NCBI GenBank assembly: GCA_020746995.1
Contig: JAGPXD010000003.1
Location: forward strand, 1,736,001 to 1,800,000
Direction: 5' to 3'
DNA: 64,000 bases
From: Plectosphaerella cucumerina
Lineage: Eukaryota; Ascomycota; Sordariomycetes; Glomerellales; Plectosphaerellaceae
The notes under the pieces are model-generated. The model was not told the DNA's origin. It did not search any database and saw only the letters and a program-made list of their open reading frames with translations. A program made the position numbers and the translations under genes. This document shows, piece by piece, positions 21,541-33,272 of the stretch (within the stretch, counting starts at the first letter, position 1; each line of letters opens with the position of its first letter).

Positions 21541-24019
21541 GCGGCGTCCCGCGCCGGGAGTGGGGGGGTGGCCTCGGTTGATCGTCTCTCCGACGGAGGA
21601 GATGCGTCGTCCGCCCGCTTATACCACTTCATCTTTTCTTCCTTCCCCCATTCCTCCCCGCGGGGCCGAAGCCCGAGCCGTTGGGACGGAGGGAAGGGAT
21701 GAGGCAGGGACAGAGGGGAAACAGGGGAGGGAGTTGCGTGTGGGATGGAACCAGAGGGCACCTAATACTTTTGTTGTTGTTTTCGTTGTTATCATGTTGT
21801 TGGACAAGATGCCCTCATCCATCACCCGCCTACCCCTCCCCCATCTCTCTTACTTTTCCCCCTTTTCCTCCTCTCCCTTTCTCTCCGCACCAGCCTCGTC
21901 TTGTCTCCTGCTCCTCCTCTCCTCGATGCGGCATAATTGATCCCAACAGACCCGAGAGAGAGCGAGTTGAGACAGAGAAACAAGAAAAAGATTGAAGAGG
22001 GACACGCATTCTCTTCTTCACCCCTCCATCTCCGAAGCCACATTTCCTATTCTTCATTTCTTACCACTACTATTTTTCCTACGACTCCCCCCCTTCCCCC
22101 TCCGGCGCGCAGCACACACGCCCGAAGAGGGGGATCGGACGAGGGGTGAGGTTTTATTTACCCACAAGAAGACGAACACCGGGAGAGGACTGGTGTTAGA
22201 AAACAGGGGGGGAAGGATGAGAGAGAGAGGGCACGCCGAGGCGAAGGGAGCCCGAGGAGAGATGAGCGGACGCCGCCTATGATACCAGATGCGCTCTGTG
22301 TTGTGATTTTCTATTATACCAGATATACTTATGAGTTGAGCCGCCGGCGGAAAATCCCCCAGGGGAGCCGGTGTGAATAGCAATCAAACTTGACTGCGCA
22401 GAGGTTCCTTGGAGTGAGTCAGTGTGCAGTGATTGAGACCTCGGGAAACTCGGGTTGTTCGGTTCGGGGACCGAAATGTGGCTCACGTTGCGGCTTCGCA
22501 TGGAAAACGCCTCTTGGGGACTAGCGCGGCGCCCTGGCCAACGTCCGGTATGCGGAACCGTTTGATTCGTGCGCCGTCAGAGATGCGAGATGGCGCCAAG
22601 TTTGCGCGCGCGGGTGTGGTGAATCATGACCGGGACTGTGGGGGGGAGCGGCGGCGATGCCGGTGCCGATGGGCAAGGCAAGGCAGGGCAAAGACAGATG
22701 GGACGGTGGGAAGGGGGAGGAAACACAGAGGGTGTGTGCGTCTGTGGTTCGGTACACGGCATCTTAGGCTGCTAGTATGACACGGCTTCAGGTTGCTTTG
22801 CAATCATCCAACCGGGGGAGAGAGAAGCCTTGTGGGACGGAAGAGCCTTATCTCCCTTAGATCCGAGACCACGCGACGGGGGGCACACCACGACGCCTCA
22901 ACGGTCTGACTCTGCGGGGAGAGAGAGGCGGTCTGACTGTTGCTGTACTGGAAAGGAGGCTCGCAATTCACAACCTAGAGATTAACCTGTTCAGGGAAGG
23001 TGCCAAGGGGGGAAAGCTGGGTTGCGCCTGCCTCTTGCACTTTGCGCAGGGCAATTGTCTGGAGCTCTCATCCTGGGTAGCGCCTGCCTCTTCCCAAAAT
23101 GCCAGACATCGGCACCATCGGGACCTACAAACCTCCGTGGTGGAGACGACCTCAACGGCACAAACCCCCCGGCCAGCAAACCACAGGCCTCGTAATTCGC
23201 TTCTGCCCCAGTCCACCACACTTTCTTACCTTCCACGACGGCACAGCTTCCTCCATCCATCACATAATCAAGGCCCTCAACCGAGATGCGCCAGCGTGCT
23301 AGGTGCATGACCACCCCCGACGGGCCTTTCTGGCCTCCGGCAGGCTCCCCTGTCCTTTGCACGTTTCCCGGTACTAATACGCAGTCACCCGCCCCCGAAG
23401 ACCTGGACGGGCCCGATGGGACCTGGGATCCGATCCGGGGGTATTTCATCGATTCCTACTCGTCATTGTCGAGCCATCAAACGTGACGTGACGGCCGCCC
23501 TTTTTTCTTCACAAAATCATCATCCGTCCTTCGCTCTTTTTTCAAACATCGTGTTTCCGCCGACGTTATCTGCTTTGCTGAACCACGACCAGTTTCGGGT
23601 TCTAGGCTGCCCGACATCCGCGACTCGCCAACAGGGCGTTACCTTGCAGCGTGCCCATCTTAGCCGCGCGCCGTCCCTCAGATCTGCTCTGTGTCTCTCG
23701 GACCCGAATCGCGGATCTTGACGCGAGAGAAGGCCCGAGTAACGTCAAGAAGGAAACGAGCTCATCCGAAGTGAGGGCGTTTCCCGCGCGCGAGAGCGAG
23801 AGAGCTCGCCACAGCGTCCAACCGGACACGGCGCTGCCGAGACCGCACCCCCCCTCTCAAGTCTGAGCGGTCGTCGCCAAGGCCCCTGGCCACATGGTGG
23901 AATCGTCCCAACCTTCTTCTCCCACTGCCCACCGTGCATCTTCCCGTCCCAAGAAACAAAGGGAACAGACGTTGTGCTGAAGCATCACCCTCTCACCTCA
24001 CCCACCCGCCCGCCGGAGC
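21541..24019. other. Intergenic: Rds1-like 3' flank and promoter of the ABC pump gene
   Basis: 2.5 kb with no supported gene. There are alternating C/T-rich (about 21830-21920, 22080-22110) and G/A-rich (about 22195-22235) tracts. A GAGAG-rich element near 23795-23810 lies about 210 bp upstream of the pump start codon. I see no drug-response palindrome of the TCCGCGGA type. Confidence 0.4.
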
Positions 24020-27000
24020 ATGGCAGACAAGGACCACGACCACGGCGCAAAGGCCCCCGATCCCATCGCGGCCTCGGCGCAGCCCAACGACCCCGTCCCC
24101 GAGGTCGAGAAGGACGAGATCCTCACTCACGATGGTGGCAGTAGTGACCCCGCCAGCTCAGATGAGAAGCAACAACAAAAGACCCCTGGCCTGATACACA
24201 CAAAAAGCTATGCCACCGACGCCAGCGTCGCCCCTAGCACAGCCGCCTCGAGACACCCCGTCAAGAAGCCGTGGTACAAGACGCCAAATCCGCTGCGATG
24301 GGGTGGCATACCCCCCGTGCCCGAGGAGAGGATCGAGTCGAGGGAGCACAAAGCCGGCTTCTTCAGCCTTGTCTTCTTCCAGTGGATGGCTCCCATCATG
24401 ACATCCGGCTACAAGCGGCCCCTCGAGCAGAACGACATCTGGAGGGTTAATCCAGACCGCGCCGCCGACAAGCTGACTGAGAAGATGCGTGTCTCATTCG
24501 ACATGCGCCGCGCCCGCGGTGACAAGTACCCTCTCCTCTGGGCCATGCATGAGACCTTCGTCTTCGAGTTCTGGCTCGGCGCCGCCCTTCAGGTCATGTC
24601 TACCATCTTTCAGGTCATGTCGCCCTTCACCCTCCGCTTCCTCATTCAGTTCGCCAACGACGCCTGGGTCGCGGCGCGAGACGGTACCCAGCCGCCTCCC
24701 ATCGCCCACGGCATCGGCCTCGTGCTCGGTGTCACCGCCATGCAGATCTTGCAGAGCCTGGGCACGAACCACTTCATCTACCGCGGCATGATGATTGGTG
24801 GCCAGTCGCGCGCTGTCCTCATCAGCATGGTCTTTGAGAAGGCCATGGTCATCTCGGGTCGTGCCAAGGCCGGCGGTCTCAAGGAGGGCGATGGTGCTCT
24901 CCCCGCCACCACGGACAAGGACAACACGAAAGACACCAAGGGCAAGGGAAAGGGGCCTGCCATTGCCGGCGACGGCATCGGCTGGGGAAACGGCCGGATT
25001 GTTAACCTCATGTCTACCGATACGCATCGCATCGACCAGGCCTCGGCCCTCTTCCACCTCGTCTGGACCGCGCCGTTGTCTATCCTCATCACCCTCGTCA
25101 TGCTGTGTATCAACCTTGGATATAGTGCCCTCGCCGGCTTCGCCCTCCTCGTCATTGGTATTCCTCTGCTCACAATGGCCATCCGCAGCCTCTTCCGTCG
25201 CCGCAAGGGCATCAACAAGATCACCGATCAGCGCGTCAGTTTGACCCAGGAGGTCCTCTCTTCAGTCCGTTTCGTCAAGTTCTTCGGCTGGGAATCGGCC
25301 TTCCTTGCCCGCCTCAAGGAAATCCGCAAGTCCGAGATCCACGCCATTCAGATCCTGCTGTCCATCCGCAATGCCATCAACGCCATCAGCATGTCCATGC
25401 CCATCTTCGCCTCCACGCTTGCCTTTATCACCTACTCGCTGACAGACAACACCATGGCCCCCGCCCAGGTATTCTCCTCCCTGGCACTCTTCAACGGCTT
25501 GCGCATGCCGCTCAACCTGATGCCTCTCGTCTTGGGTCAGGTGGTTGATGCTTGGTCATCCATCAAGCGTATCCAGGAGTTCCTGCTGGCCGAGGAGCAG
25601 CAGGAGGATGTCATCTGGAAGTCCGATGGAAAGAATGCCATTGAGATGCGGGACGCTGGGTTCACTTGGGAGAGGACCAAGACACAAGATCCCCAATCGG
25701 GAGCGCCCACGGGCAAGGCAGGAAAAGACGCCGAGAAGCAATCGAAGCAGGTAGCACCCGCTCCTGGTGGTGTCACCTCCCAGCGTCCGACTTCCGCTGG
25801 GGACAGCTCGGCTGGAAGCACGCTCATCGACGAGGAGAGAGAGCCATTCAAGCTCCAGGGCCTGGACTTTGAGATCGGCCGCGATGAGCTTGTCGCCGTC
25901 ATCGGAACCGTGGGCTGCGGAAAGAGCTCGCTCTTGGCCGCGCTGGCCGGTGACATGAGGAAGACGTCTGGCGAGGTTATGCTGGGTGCCAGGCGAGCCT
26001 TCTGCCCGCAGTACGCCTGGATTCAGAATGCGACAGTCCGCGACAACATTGTCTTTGGCAAGGAGCTGGACAAAGAGTGGTACGACGAGGTCATCGATGC
26101 CTGTGCGCTGCGGCCAGACCTGGCCATGCTGCCGCAGGGCGACTCTACCGAGATTGGCGAGCGCGGCATCACCATTTCTGGTGGGCAGAAGCAGCGGCTC
26201 AACATTGCGAGGGCCATCTACTACGATGCTGACATTGTCCTCATGGACGACCCCCTTTCGGCCGTGGACTCACACACGGGAAGACACATCTTCGACAAGG
26301 CCATTCTTGGCCTCCTGGGCGGCAAGTGTCGCGTGCTCGCGACTCATCAGCTCTGGGTCCTGCACCGCGTCGACAGGATCATCTGGATGGAGGGTGGCAA
26401 GATCATGGCCGTTGACACTTTCGACAACCTGATGAGGGATTCCGCGGAGTTCAGACATCTTCTGGAGACGACGGCCACTGAGGACGAGAAGGACGATGCG
26501 CCTCAGGCGCAAACCGTGGTGGCCGAGGCGAGCGACAAGACCAAGAAGAAGAAGAAGGGCGCCGCCCTCATGCAGCAGGAGGAGCGTGCCGTGGCCAGCG
26601 TGCCGTGGTCGGTCTACGACGCTTACATCCGGGCCTCTGGCAGCATGCTCAACGCCCCGATTGTCTTCGCCATGTTGCTTCTCGCCCTCGGCGTGAACAT
26701 TGTGTCAGGCCTGTGGCTGTCATGGTGGACGAGCGACTCTTTCGGCCTGCCAACGTCGGAATACATCGGCGTCTACGCGGCCTTTGGTATTGCGCAGACG
26801 TTGCTCATGTTTGCCTTCTCCACCCTGCTGGCTATCTATGGCACGCGGGCGAGTAAAGTCATGTTGCGCGTTGCGGTGACGAGGGTCTTGCGAGCCCCGA
26901 TGTCTTTCTTCGACACGACGCCCCTGGGACGTATCACCAACCGGTTCGGAAGGGATGTGGACGTCATGGACAACCAGCTGACAGAGTAAGTTCACAGCCC

Positions 27001-28449
27001 CTGACCAACATATAGAAACGTTGCTGACTCTCCGCCAGCGCCATGAGGATGTACGCCTTGACCCTGGGCATGATCCTGTCCGTGTTCGGCCTGATCATCG
27101 CGTTCTTCCACTGGTTCGCCCTCGCCCTTGTCCCGTTAACTTTCTTCTTCATCTTTGCCGCTGCCTATTACCGTGCCTCGGCTCGCGAGATCAAGCGGTT
27201 CGAGTCGATCTTGCGGTCAACGGTGTACGCCAAGTTCTCCGAGGGAATCAGCGGCATTGCAAGCATCCGGGCATATGGTCTCAAGACGAGGTTCACCAAG
27301 GAGCTGAGGAGCGTCATCGACGAGATGAACGCCGCCTACTACCTGACATTCTCCAACCAGCGCTGGCTGTCGACGCGTCTTGACCTTATTGGCAACCTGC
27401 TCGTCTTTGTTGTCGGCATCCTCGTCGTTACTTCTCGTTTCAACGTGTCGCCCAGCATCGGCGGCCTTGTGCTCGCCTATATCCTTTCGACAGTGCAGAT
27501 GATTCAGTTCACTGTCCGGCAGCTCGCCGAGGTCGAGAACGGAATGAATGCCGTCGAGCGTCTTCAATATTATGCTACGCAGCTGGAGGAGGAGGCGCCG
27601 CTGCATACGGTGGAGATGCGCCCCGAGTGGCCCGAGAAGGGCGAGATCGTCTTCGACAAGGTCGAGATGAGATACCGTGCCGAGTTGCCCCTCGTGCTCT
27701 CCGGGCTCACCATGCACGTAGAGGGTGGCGAGCGTATCGGCATTGTCGGCCGCACCGGCGCTGGCAAGTCGTCCATCATGGCGACGCTGTTCCGACTCGT
27801 CGAGCTTTCGGCCGGTCACATCACCATCGATGGTGTTGATATTTCGACCATCGGTCTCCAGGATCTGCGCTCACGGCTGGCCATTATCCCTCAAGATCCG
27901 ACGCTCTTCCGCGGCACCATCCGGTCGAATCTCGACCCCTTCAACGAACATACAGACCTCGAGCTGTGGTCTGCCCTGCGCCAGGCCGATCTCCTCCCGG
28001 CCGACGCCTCTCCCGACGAGCCGCGCAACAAGGACCCGGCGCGACTGCATCTCGACAGTGTCGTCGAGGAGGATGGACTCAACTTTTCTCTTGGCCAGCG
28101 GCAGCTTATGGCGCTGGCCCGCGCTCTCGTGCGTGGCTCACGTATCATCGTGTGCGACGAGGCAACGTCGTCGGTCGACATGGAGACGGACGACAAGATT
28201 CAGAAGACGATAGCCACGGGCTTCCGCGGCCGTACCCTGCTTTGCATTGCGCATCGTCTGCGCACCATCATCGGCTATGACCGGATCTGCGTCATGGATA
28301 AGGGAGTGATTGCTGAGCTGGACACGCCGCTGGCATTGTGGCAGAATGAGGGTGGCATTTTCAGGAGCATGTGTGATCGAAGTGGCATCCGCGCTGAGGA
28401 TATCCGAGGAGCCAGCGCGGACCTCGAGGTGCAGCATGAAAGGGAGTGA
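24020..28449 (+). CDS. YOR1: YOR1-type ABCC multidrug transporter
   Basis: Exons 24020-26985 and 27039-28449 give 1458 residues; the 53-nt intron (GTAAGT, GCTGAC, GCCAG) joins DNQLT to DAMRMYALTL. Layout is TMD1-NBD1-TMD2-NBD2 without the extra TMD0 of MRP1-like pumps. The N-terminal signature GYKRPLEQNDIW matches Yor1. NBD1 has Walker A GTVGCGKS, signature ISGGQKQR and Walker B VLMDDPLS, with Asp in place of the catalytic Glu. NBD2 has Walker A GRTGAGKS, the atypical signature FSLGQRQ and Walker B IIVCDEATSS with the Glu. This one-active-site asymmetry is normal for ABCC pumps. A charged insert of about 60 residues with Lys/Gly lies between TM helices near residue 290. Yeast Yor1 exports oligomycin and other anions and lipids at the plasma membrane. 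The substrate here is unknown. Confidence 0.92.
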
Positions 28450-28794
28450 GTGAAATGTATTGGGTAGATAGCTGGCGTTTGCATGGTTGGAGACATGTTG
28501 TACATACACAAAAGCATGACATGGCATGGCGCTACATAAGTCGCCGAGGAACAAAAACAGAAGTCATTATTGAAGAGGAATAGTATATTTAGACACACCA
28601 ACTCCAGTCATGCTACCTAGCCTGCATCCAGCGGCGATGCACCGTCTCTCTTTTCCAGCCCTTAACAATGCAGCCAGTTCCCCTTCCATTACCCCAATAC
28701 CCCCATTACCGTACCTAGATAGTGTCGTTCTCATGATGGTCGTGAAATCGTAGGCTGCAGGTAGATGACCTGTTCAAGCCTTGTTGTTCTCCGT
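28450..28794. other. Convergent 3' flanks of the ABC pump and Sec2-like genes
   Basis: 345 bases between convergent stops, AT-richer than the surrounding genes. Nothing beyond probable 3' UTRs is seen. Confidence 0.4.
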
Positions 28795-29721
28795 CTACTC
28801 TTCATCCTTCTTGCTTTCCACCTCCTCGTTCTCCGTAGTGATAGGTGCGTCCACCGCAGGTGTATTTGGCAGAGGCTTGCCGATCCTCTCGTCCCCAAGG
28901 AGTTTCCTGACGCGGTCGATACGGCCCACGGCGCCCTCGAGTCTTTCAAGACGGCGGCGCTTGTCTGAGTCGCGCTTTTCGAGAATCTCAACACGCTCTG
29001 CGAGCTGGGCGCGGGCACGGCGCTCGGTGGCGACCATCTCGTTGGCTTGTTCGAAGAGGCTGACGCTCAGCTCTTCGACTTCCTGGCTGGTCGTGCTGAG
29101 GCGCGATTCCGCGGCGAGACGGAGGTTCTTTTCATGGCGGAGGGCGGAGAGGAGATCGGCGTGCTGGTTGAGAGGGTGTGATGGTGTATCGGGTGTGCTT
29201 GGTGGCTCGTTGTCGTCTTGCAGCCCGAGGTTCGGAGCTGAGGAGGCGGCGATGGACTGGGGACGCAGGGCGGGCGTGGACTTTCGCGAGAGCAGGGCGG
29301 AAAGGCGGTTGGCGACGCCGCCGGCGGAGGAGGGGAGGAAGGAGGACCGCGTAGGCGAGGGCGAGGGGAGGCCTGTCGAGGCGGCGACGGCGACGACCTG
29401 TTGCGGGTGTGGGGGTTCGGAGGCGGCGCGCTGGGAGCGCAGGCGGGCGAGCTCGTCTTCGTAGTCGGCCCAGCGGTCGATGGCGGCGGAGGCTTTTTGG
29501 TTGAGAAGGCGGACTTGGGCCTCGAGGTCGGCGATGCGGGCTTGGGCTTCGAGGAGGGAGGCGGCGGCGGCTTCGCCTTCGACTTTGCCGTTGTGGATGG
29601 AGGGGGTGCTGGGGACGGGGAGGTCGAGGCCGCAGCTTGGGCAGCAGGCGGCGGAGAGGGAGAGGGAGAGGGTCGGCAGCGGCGCGGCGGCGGTCGTGGT
29701 CATGGTGGCGGTGGAGGACAT
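28795..29721 (-). CDS. Sec2-domain coiled-coil protein (candidate Rab GEF)
   Basis: A single exon of 308 residues from ATG 29721 (MSSTATMTTT); the open frame runs 22 codons further upstream but has no ATG there. A CPSCG motif lies near residue 27. Coiled coil 1 is at about 55-95 (ARIADLEAQVRLLNQKASAA). A Ser/Pro linker follows. The Sec2-like coiled coil at about 185-270 includes VEELSVSLFEQANEMVATER and RRARAQLAERVEILEKR. The SLFEQANEMV core is the hallmark of the Sec2/Rabin8 GEF coiled coil that activates the exocytic Rab Sec4. The protein is much shorter than yeast Sec2 (759 residues) and lacks its long C-terminal half, so it may be a second Sec2-domain protein rather than the Sec2 orthologue. 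The domain call is firm and the role is inferred. Confidence 0.8.
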   Translation of the reverse strand: MSSTATMTTTAAAPLPTLSLSLSAACCPSCGLDLPVPSTPSIHNGKVEGEAAAASLLEAQARIADLEAQVRLLNQKASAAIDRWADYEDELARLRSQRAASEPPHPQQVVAVAASTGLPSPSPTRSSFLPSSAGGVANRLSALLSRKSTPALRPQSIAASSAPNLGLQDDNEPPSTPDTPSHPLNQHADLLSALRHEKNLRLAAESRLSTTSQEVEELSVSLFEQANEMVATERRARAQLAERVEILEKRDSDKRRRLERLEGAVGRIDRVRKLLGDERIGKPLPNTPAVDAPITTENEEVESKKDEE

Positions 29722-30981
29722 GGTCGTGGGGGAGGACGGTGCGATTTCTCGAGAGGGTTTATGGCCCTGGGCGGTGTCTTTCGACAAAGAGGTTGTCGCG
29801 ATGCGAGGATGTGACGTCGCAGAAGACGGGGGGCGCCAGTTTACACGCGCGTTTCTTGACGTCTGACCATTTGCGCGGCGGTCGAGGGCTGGGCTGAGGA
29901 GGGGGCGAGGGCGTCTTTATTAAAAGGGTAACCTTGACCAGAAGCGATCCGAGGGCGGGATGGCTGGTGAGCCTGGTCCTGAAGGGTGCGTCCCTGCGTG
30001 CCGCCCGAGGGAGGGTTGCATCTGACATGGTGCTTCCTGGTGGCGGGTTGGGCTGGGCTGAGGGAGCTTGGGCGATGCTTGGGGGATAGTATGATCGCCG
30101 CTTTGTCTGTCTGTGCTGGGTGGTCTTAGTGTTTCCACAGACCATGCGAGGATGCTCTCGCGCTGTATGCTGTCAAACTTCCCAGTCATCACTAGATCAA
30201 TGAGGTTTTCTGGTAGGTCTTGATGGTTTTGTTTCCTATCTTTGGCTCCTCAGAACCCTGGTTATATCTACAGCAAACCCTTCGCGATCCTTATGGATGC
30301 TCCTTCAGTTGCTCAGCTGAAGACATCCCTAAAACGGCGAGGCTTAGACCCTCAGTCCCGCTCCTGCGCCTCCCCAGGGTCGCACGGTGGCTCGCGCTGC
30401 GGCAGGACAGGGGAAACCCACGCTCGGCTCGCCCGTCAGAGCCCAAGATACGGGGATGATACCTGCACGCGCCGCCATCACTCGAGGAACCCGACCATCT
30501 GGCTCTTGTTTTTTTCTTTCGTCATTATTAATTTTGCTATCCCCATCCCCAGTGTTGCCACGGCGCCGGTCTTGCTCACTCGAATTGCCGGGCAGCAAAG
30601 CGATATCCCTCGGCACATCCCTTGAAACCCGTGCCCTGGCGGCGCTCATGCCGGGGTCGATCAACGTCTGATGTGCGTGTGCATTGTGTGTGCGTCTCAT
30701 ATGTGGCCGGTGGAGGCCGGGTAGGGCCTTGACGTCGTAGTGCTTGGAAAGAGGGACGTCATCTTTCAAGGGATTGGCGTGCCGCGACGTCTCAACCGGG
30801 ACTGCTGGACCGGTGCTGCTCCGTGACATCCTCGCCGCCGAGCTCCGTTTGGACTGGTGAATGTGGGCGATGCGAAGGTGGTATTTGACCCTTCCCGAGG
30901 TCACATGATCATGATATGCGCCTGTGATTTGGGCGCACGCAAGTAGTTGGCATCCGTGAGCGTTCGTGCCCCGCGTCGTGT
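29722..30981. other. Intergenic: Sec2-like promoter and CSL4 3' flank
   Basis: 1.26 kb between two minus-strand genes. A minus-strand frame (30344-30985) is open for about 210 codons but has no ATG start at its head, overlaps the CSL4 stop and shows no domain. No RNA gene or repeat is seen. Confidence 0.4.
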
Positions 30982-31682
30982 TCAATTCGGCTTGGCGACC
31001 TTTCTCAGCTCTCGAACCTCGGTCTCGGGGTCGAGATACTCCTTCCAGCTGACGGGGATCATGTCGTTGCCCGCCTCGCTCGTCGCCATGATGACGCCCA
31101 GCTCGTTGCTCGCTGTTGACAGGTAGTAGTTGGCCTGGTCACCCAGGGAGATCTGCAAACGTCAGCTGCTGCCTGTACTCCCAAAGAGGGAAGCAATCTT
31201 ACCACTTGCGCCCTGACGACGTCGCCAGGCTTGAAGCTCTCGTGAATCTTGACCCTGTCCTTCTCCGTCGCCCGCACGTCCTGCGTCCGGATGACACCCT
31301 GCCACTCGGTCTGCAGCACCGTCTCGCCCACCTGCTGAATCGACACGATAGCCTGGCGCGGCATCAACCGCACCACCCGGCACAGAACCGTGCTGCCGAC
31401 GTCTGGCAGCGTCTCGTGCTTCTTGCCCGCGTGCCGCGACACCGTGATGGTAGCCTTCTCGCCCTTGTTCAGCACGCCCGTGAGGCGCGTGAGGCGCTTT
31501 GCCGGTCCTGGTGCGCCTGTCGATGACTTTGTGCCGGGTGCTTCGCGGACTGTGACGACGCCGAGGAGTGACGAGACGACTTGGCCGTCGTGGATGTGTG
31601 TGCCGGTGCCAGAGTGGTAAACGGCTGAGGAGCCCAGGATCTTGCCGGGAACAGCGGAGGTGGGAATATTTGCGGATGCCAT
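30982..31682 (-). CDS. CSL4: Exosome subunit CSL4
   Basis: Exons 31682-31203 and 31152-30982 give 216 residues; the intron (50 nt, GTAAGA, GCTGAC, TGCAG) must be removed to continue GDVVRAQV into ISLGDQANYYLSTASNELGV. The N-terminal strand has VPGKILGSS, the exosome cap N-terminal domain. Residues about 94-180 form the S1 RNA-binding domain (VGSTVLCRVVRLMPRQAIVS). The C-terminal region has NELGVIMATSEAGNDMIPVSW, the conserved Csl4 tail. Csl4 is a cap subunit of the nuclear and cytoplasmic RNA exosome and contacts Rrp45/Rrp6. It is head-to-head with ERG2 across 559 bp. Confidence 0.93.
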
Positions 31683-32241
31683 TGTGTGTGGTTGTCCAGG
31701 TTCAAATCCGAGTTGCTGAGATCTCCTCTGGTGCAGAAGGGCGTGTGGTGGGGTTGCTGTACGTTGCTGGTTTTGATATCATGAAGTCCTCATTGTGAGA
31801 GTGAAGGCTTCTCAGGCCGCCTGGAAAATCGTCGAGGCCCCACTCGGAGCTTGCGCCTGCTCCCAGATGGGAGCAGCTGTCCCGTATTCGGATTGAGCCC
31901 GCGAACTGCGGCGTCCGAGGGGTGCGGCCCACCGGTGCGTGCATCGACGTGCCGGACCCCCATTGACAAATGGCGTCGCACGGGGAAAGAAACTGTTGAT
32001 CTCTCATCTTATCGTAGGGGTCGCACCCCTGCTCAGCCAACAAGTCGGCTGCATAACACCTCAAAAAATCACCCGTCGTCCCTCCAAGTCCTCTGTGACA
32101 ATCCCCATAAACACGACGCCCTCCCTCCCCCCCTCCGTGTCTCCCTCCCCTCCTCTCCCCCTCCACCGACTCACCACACTCCTTTCAACCCTTCAATCCC
32201 TCCAGAGTCGCTCTCCTCCCCCTCCAAAGACAACCGCCACC
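31683..32241. promoter_or_regulatory. Divergent CSL4/ERG2 promoter
   Basis: 559 bp between start codons. The half near ERG2 becomes strongly C/T-rich (about 32095-32225), typical of a fungal leader. I found no clear sterol-regulatory element by eye. Shared promoter function is inferred from orientation. Confidence 0.5.
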
Positions 32242-32997
32242 ATGTCTCCCCCGAGGTCCAGCAACGGCCTGGGCAGCTGGCTTATGCTCCTCGGCACCCT
32301 CCTCGGTGTCTTCATGCCCATCTACTACGTCCTCGAGAAGAACCTCGAGAGCTTCTACGTCTTCAACCCCGAGGACCTGCACAACCTGTCCAAGCGCGCC
32401 ATCGCCGCCCACGGCAACGACACCAAGAGCATCGTCGAGTACATCGTCACCGAGCTCCAGAGCACCCACGGCCCCTACGTCAACCCCAACTCCATCACCC
32501 ACGAGGAGTGGATCTTCAACAACGCTGGAGGCGCCATGGGCGCCATGACCCTGATCCATGCCAGTGAGTCCTCCCTGCTTCCACGAACCCAAGACACCCA
32601 ATCCCGCTGACCTGACACCCCCTACCACCCAGGCGTCACCGAGTACCTCATCATCTTCGGCACCGCCGTCGGCACCGAGGGACACACCGGCCGCCACACC
32701 GCCGACGACTACTTCAACATCCTGACCGGCACCCAGACCGCCTACGTCCCCGGCGCCTACGAGGCCGAGGTCTACCCTCCCGGCTCCGTCCACCACCTGC
32801 ACCGCGGCGACGTCAAGCAGTACAAGATGCCCGAGGGCTGCTTCGCTCTCGAGTACGCCCGCGGCTGGATCCCTCCCATGCTCTTCTTCGGCTACGCCGA
32901 CACCTTCTCCAGCACTCTGGACTTCCCGACCCTGTGGAAAACCACTGTTGTCACCGGCAGGGAGATGATCGGCAACCTGCTGCGCTTCAAGCTGTAG
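32242..32997 (+). CDS. ERG2: C-8 sterol isomerase ERG2
   Basis: Exons 32242-32563 and 32633-32997 give 228 residues (yeast Erg2 is 222); the intron is 69 nt (GTGAGT, GCTGACC, CCCAG). An N-terminal membrane helix (LGSWLMLLGTLLGVFMPIYY) anchors the protein in the ER. The cupin-like core of the ERG2/sigma-1 receptor family is evident in EEWIFNNAGGAMGAM, VTEYLIIFGTAVGTEGHTGR and YPPGSVHHLHRGDVKQYKMP, and the C-terminus has EYARGWIPPMLFFGYADTFS. Erg2 moves the double bond from C-8 to C-7 in ergosterol synthesis (fecosterol to episterol) and is a target of morpholine fungicides. All core residues look intact. Confidence 0.97.
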
Positions 32998-33272
32998 GTG
33001 GCTGGAAGCCAGCAGAGCTTTTGGGCTATGGGTGGATGTATGACCATGTTTGCCATGTACCAGTATAGACTACACGATTTTAATACCATTCCAACATGCT
33101 CAAAAAGTCACTTGGAGCGGCACAGATGTGGTGAACAGAAGTTACGGGCCAATGTGGCCCTGGATGCTGGTATCGCTCATCTCTAAGAGTTGCTCCCAAT
33201 GCAACATATTCCGCCAACGCCTGCCTGCCTGGATGTCTGCCTCCACTACCTCTCACATACACAATCCTCCAT

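Noticed and set aside
22991..23449. Minus-strand ATG frame of 152 codons upstream of the ABC pump
   Set aside because: Composition is random-looking, no domain or signal sequence is seen, and it lies in the presumed pump promoter.
30344..30985. Minus-strand frame of about 213 codons
   Set aside because: It begins with TTG, not ATG, overlaps the end of CSL4 and shows no motif or splice context.
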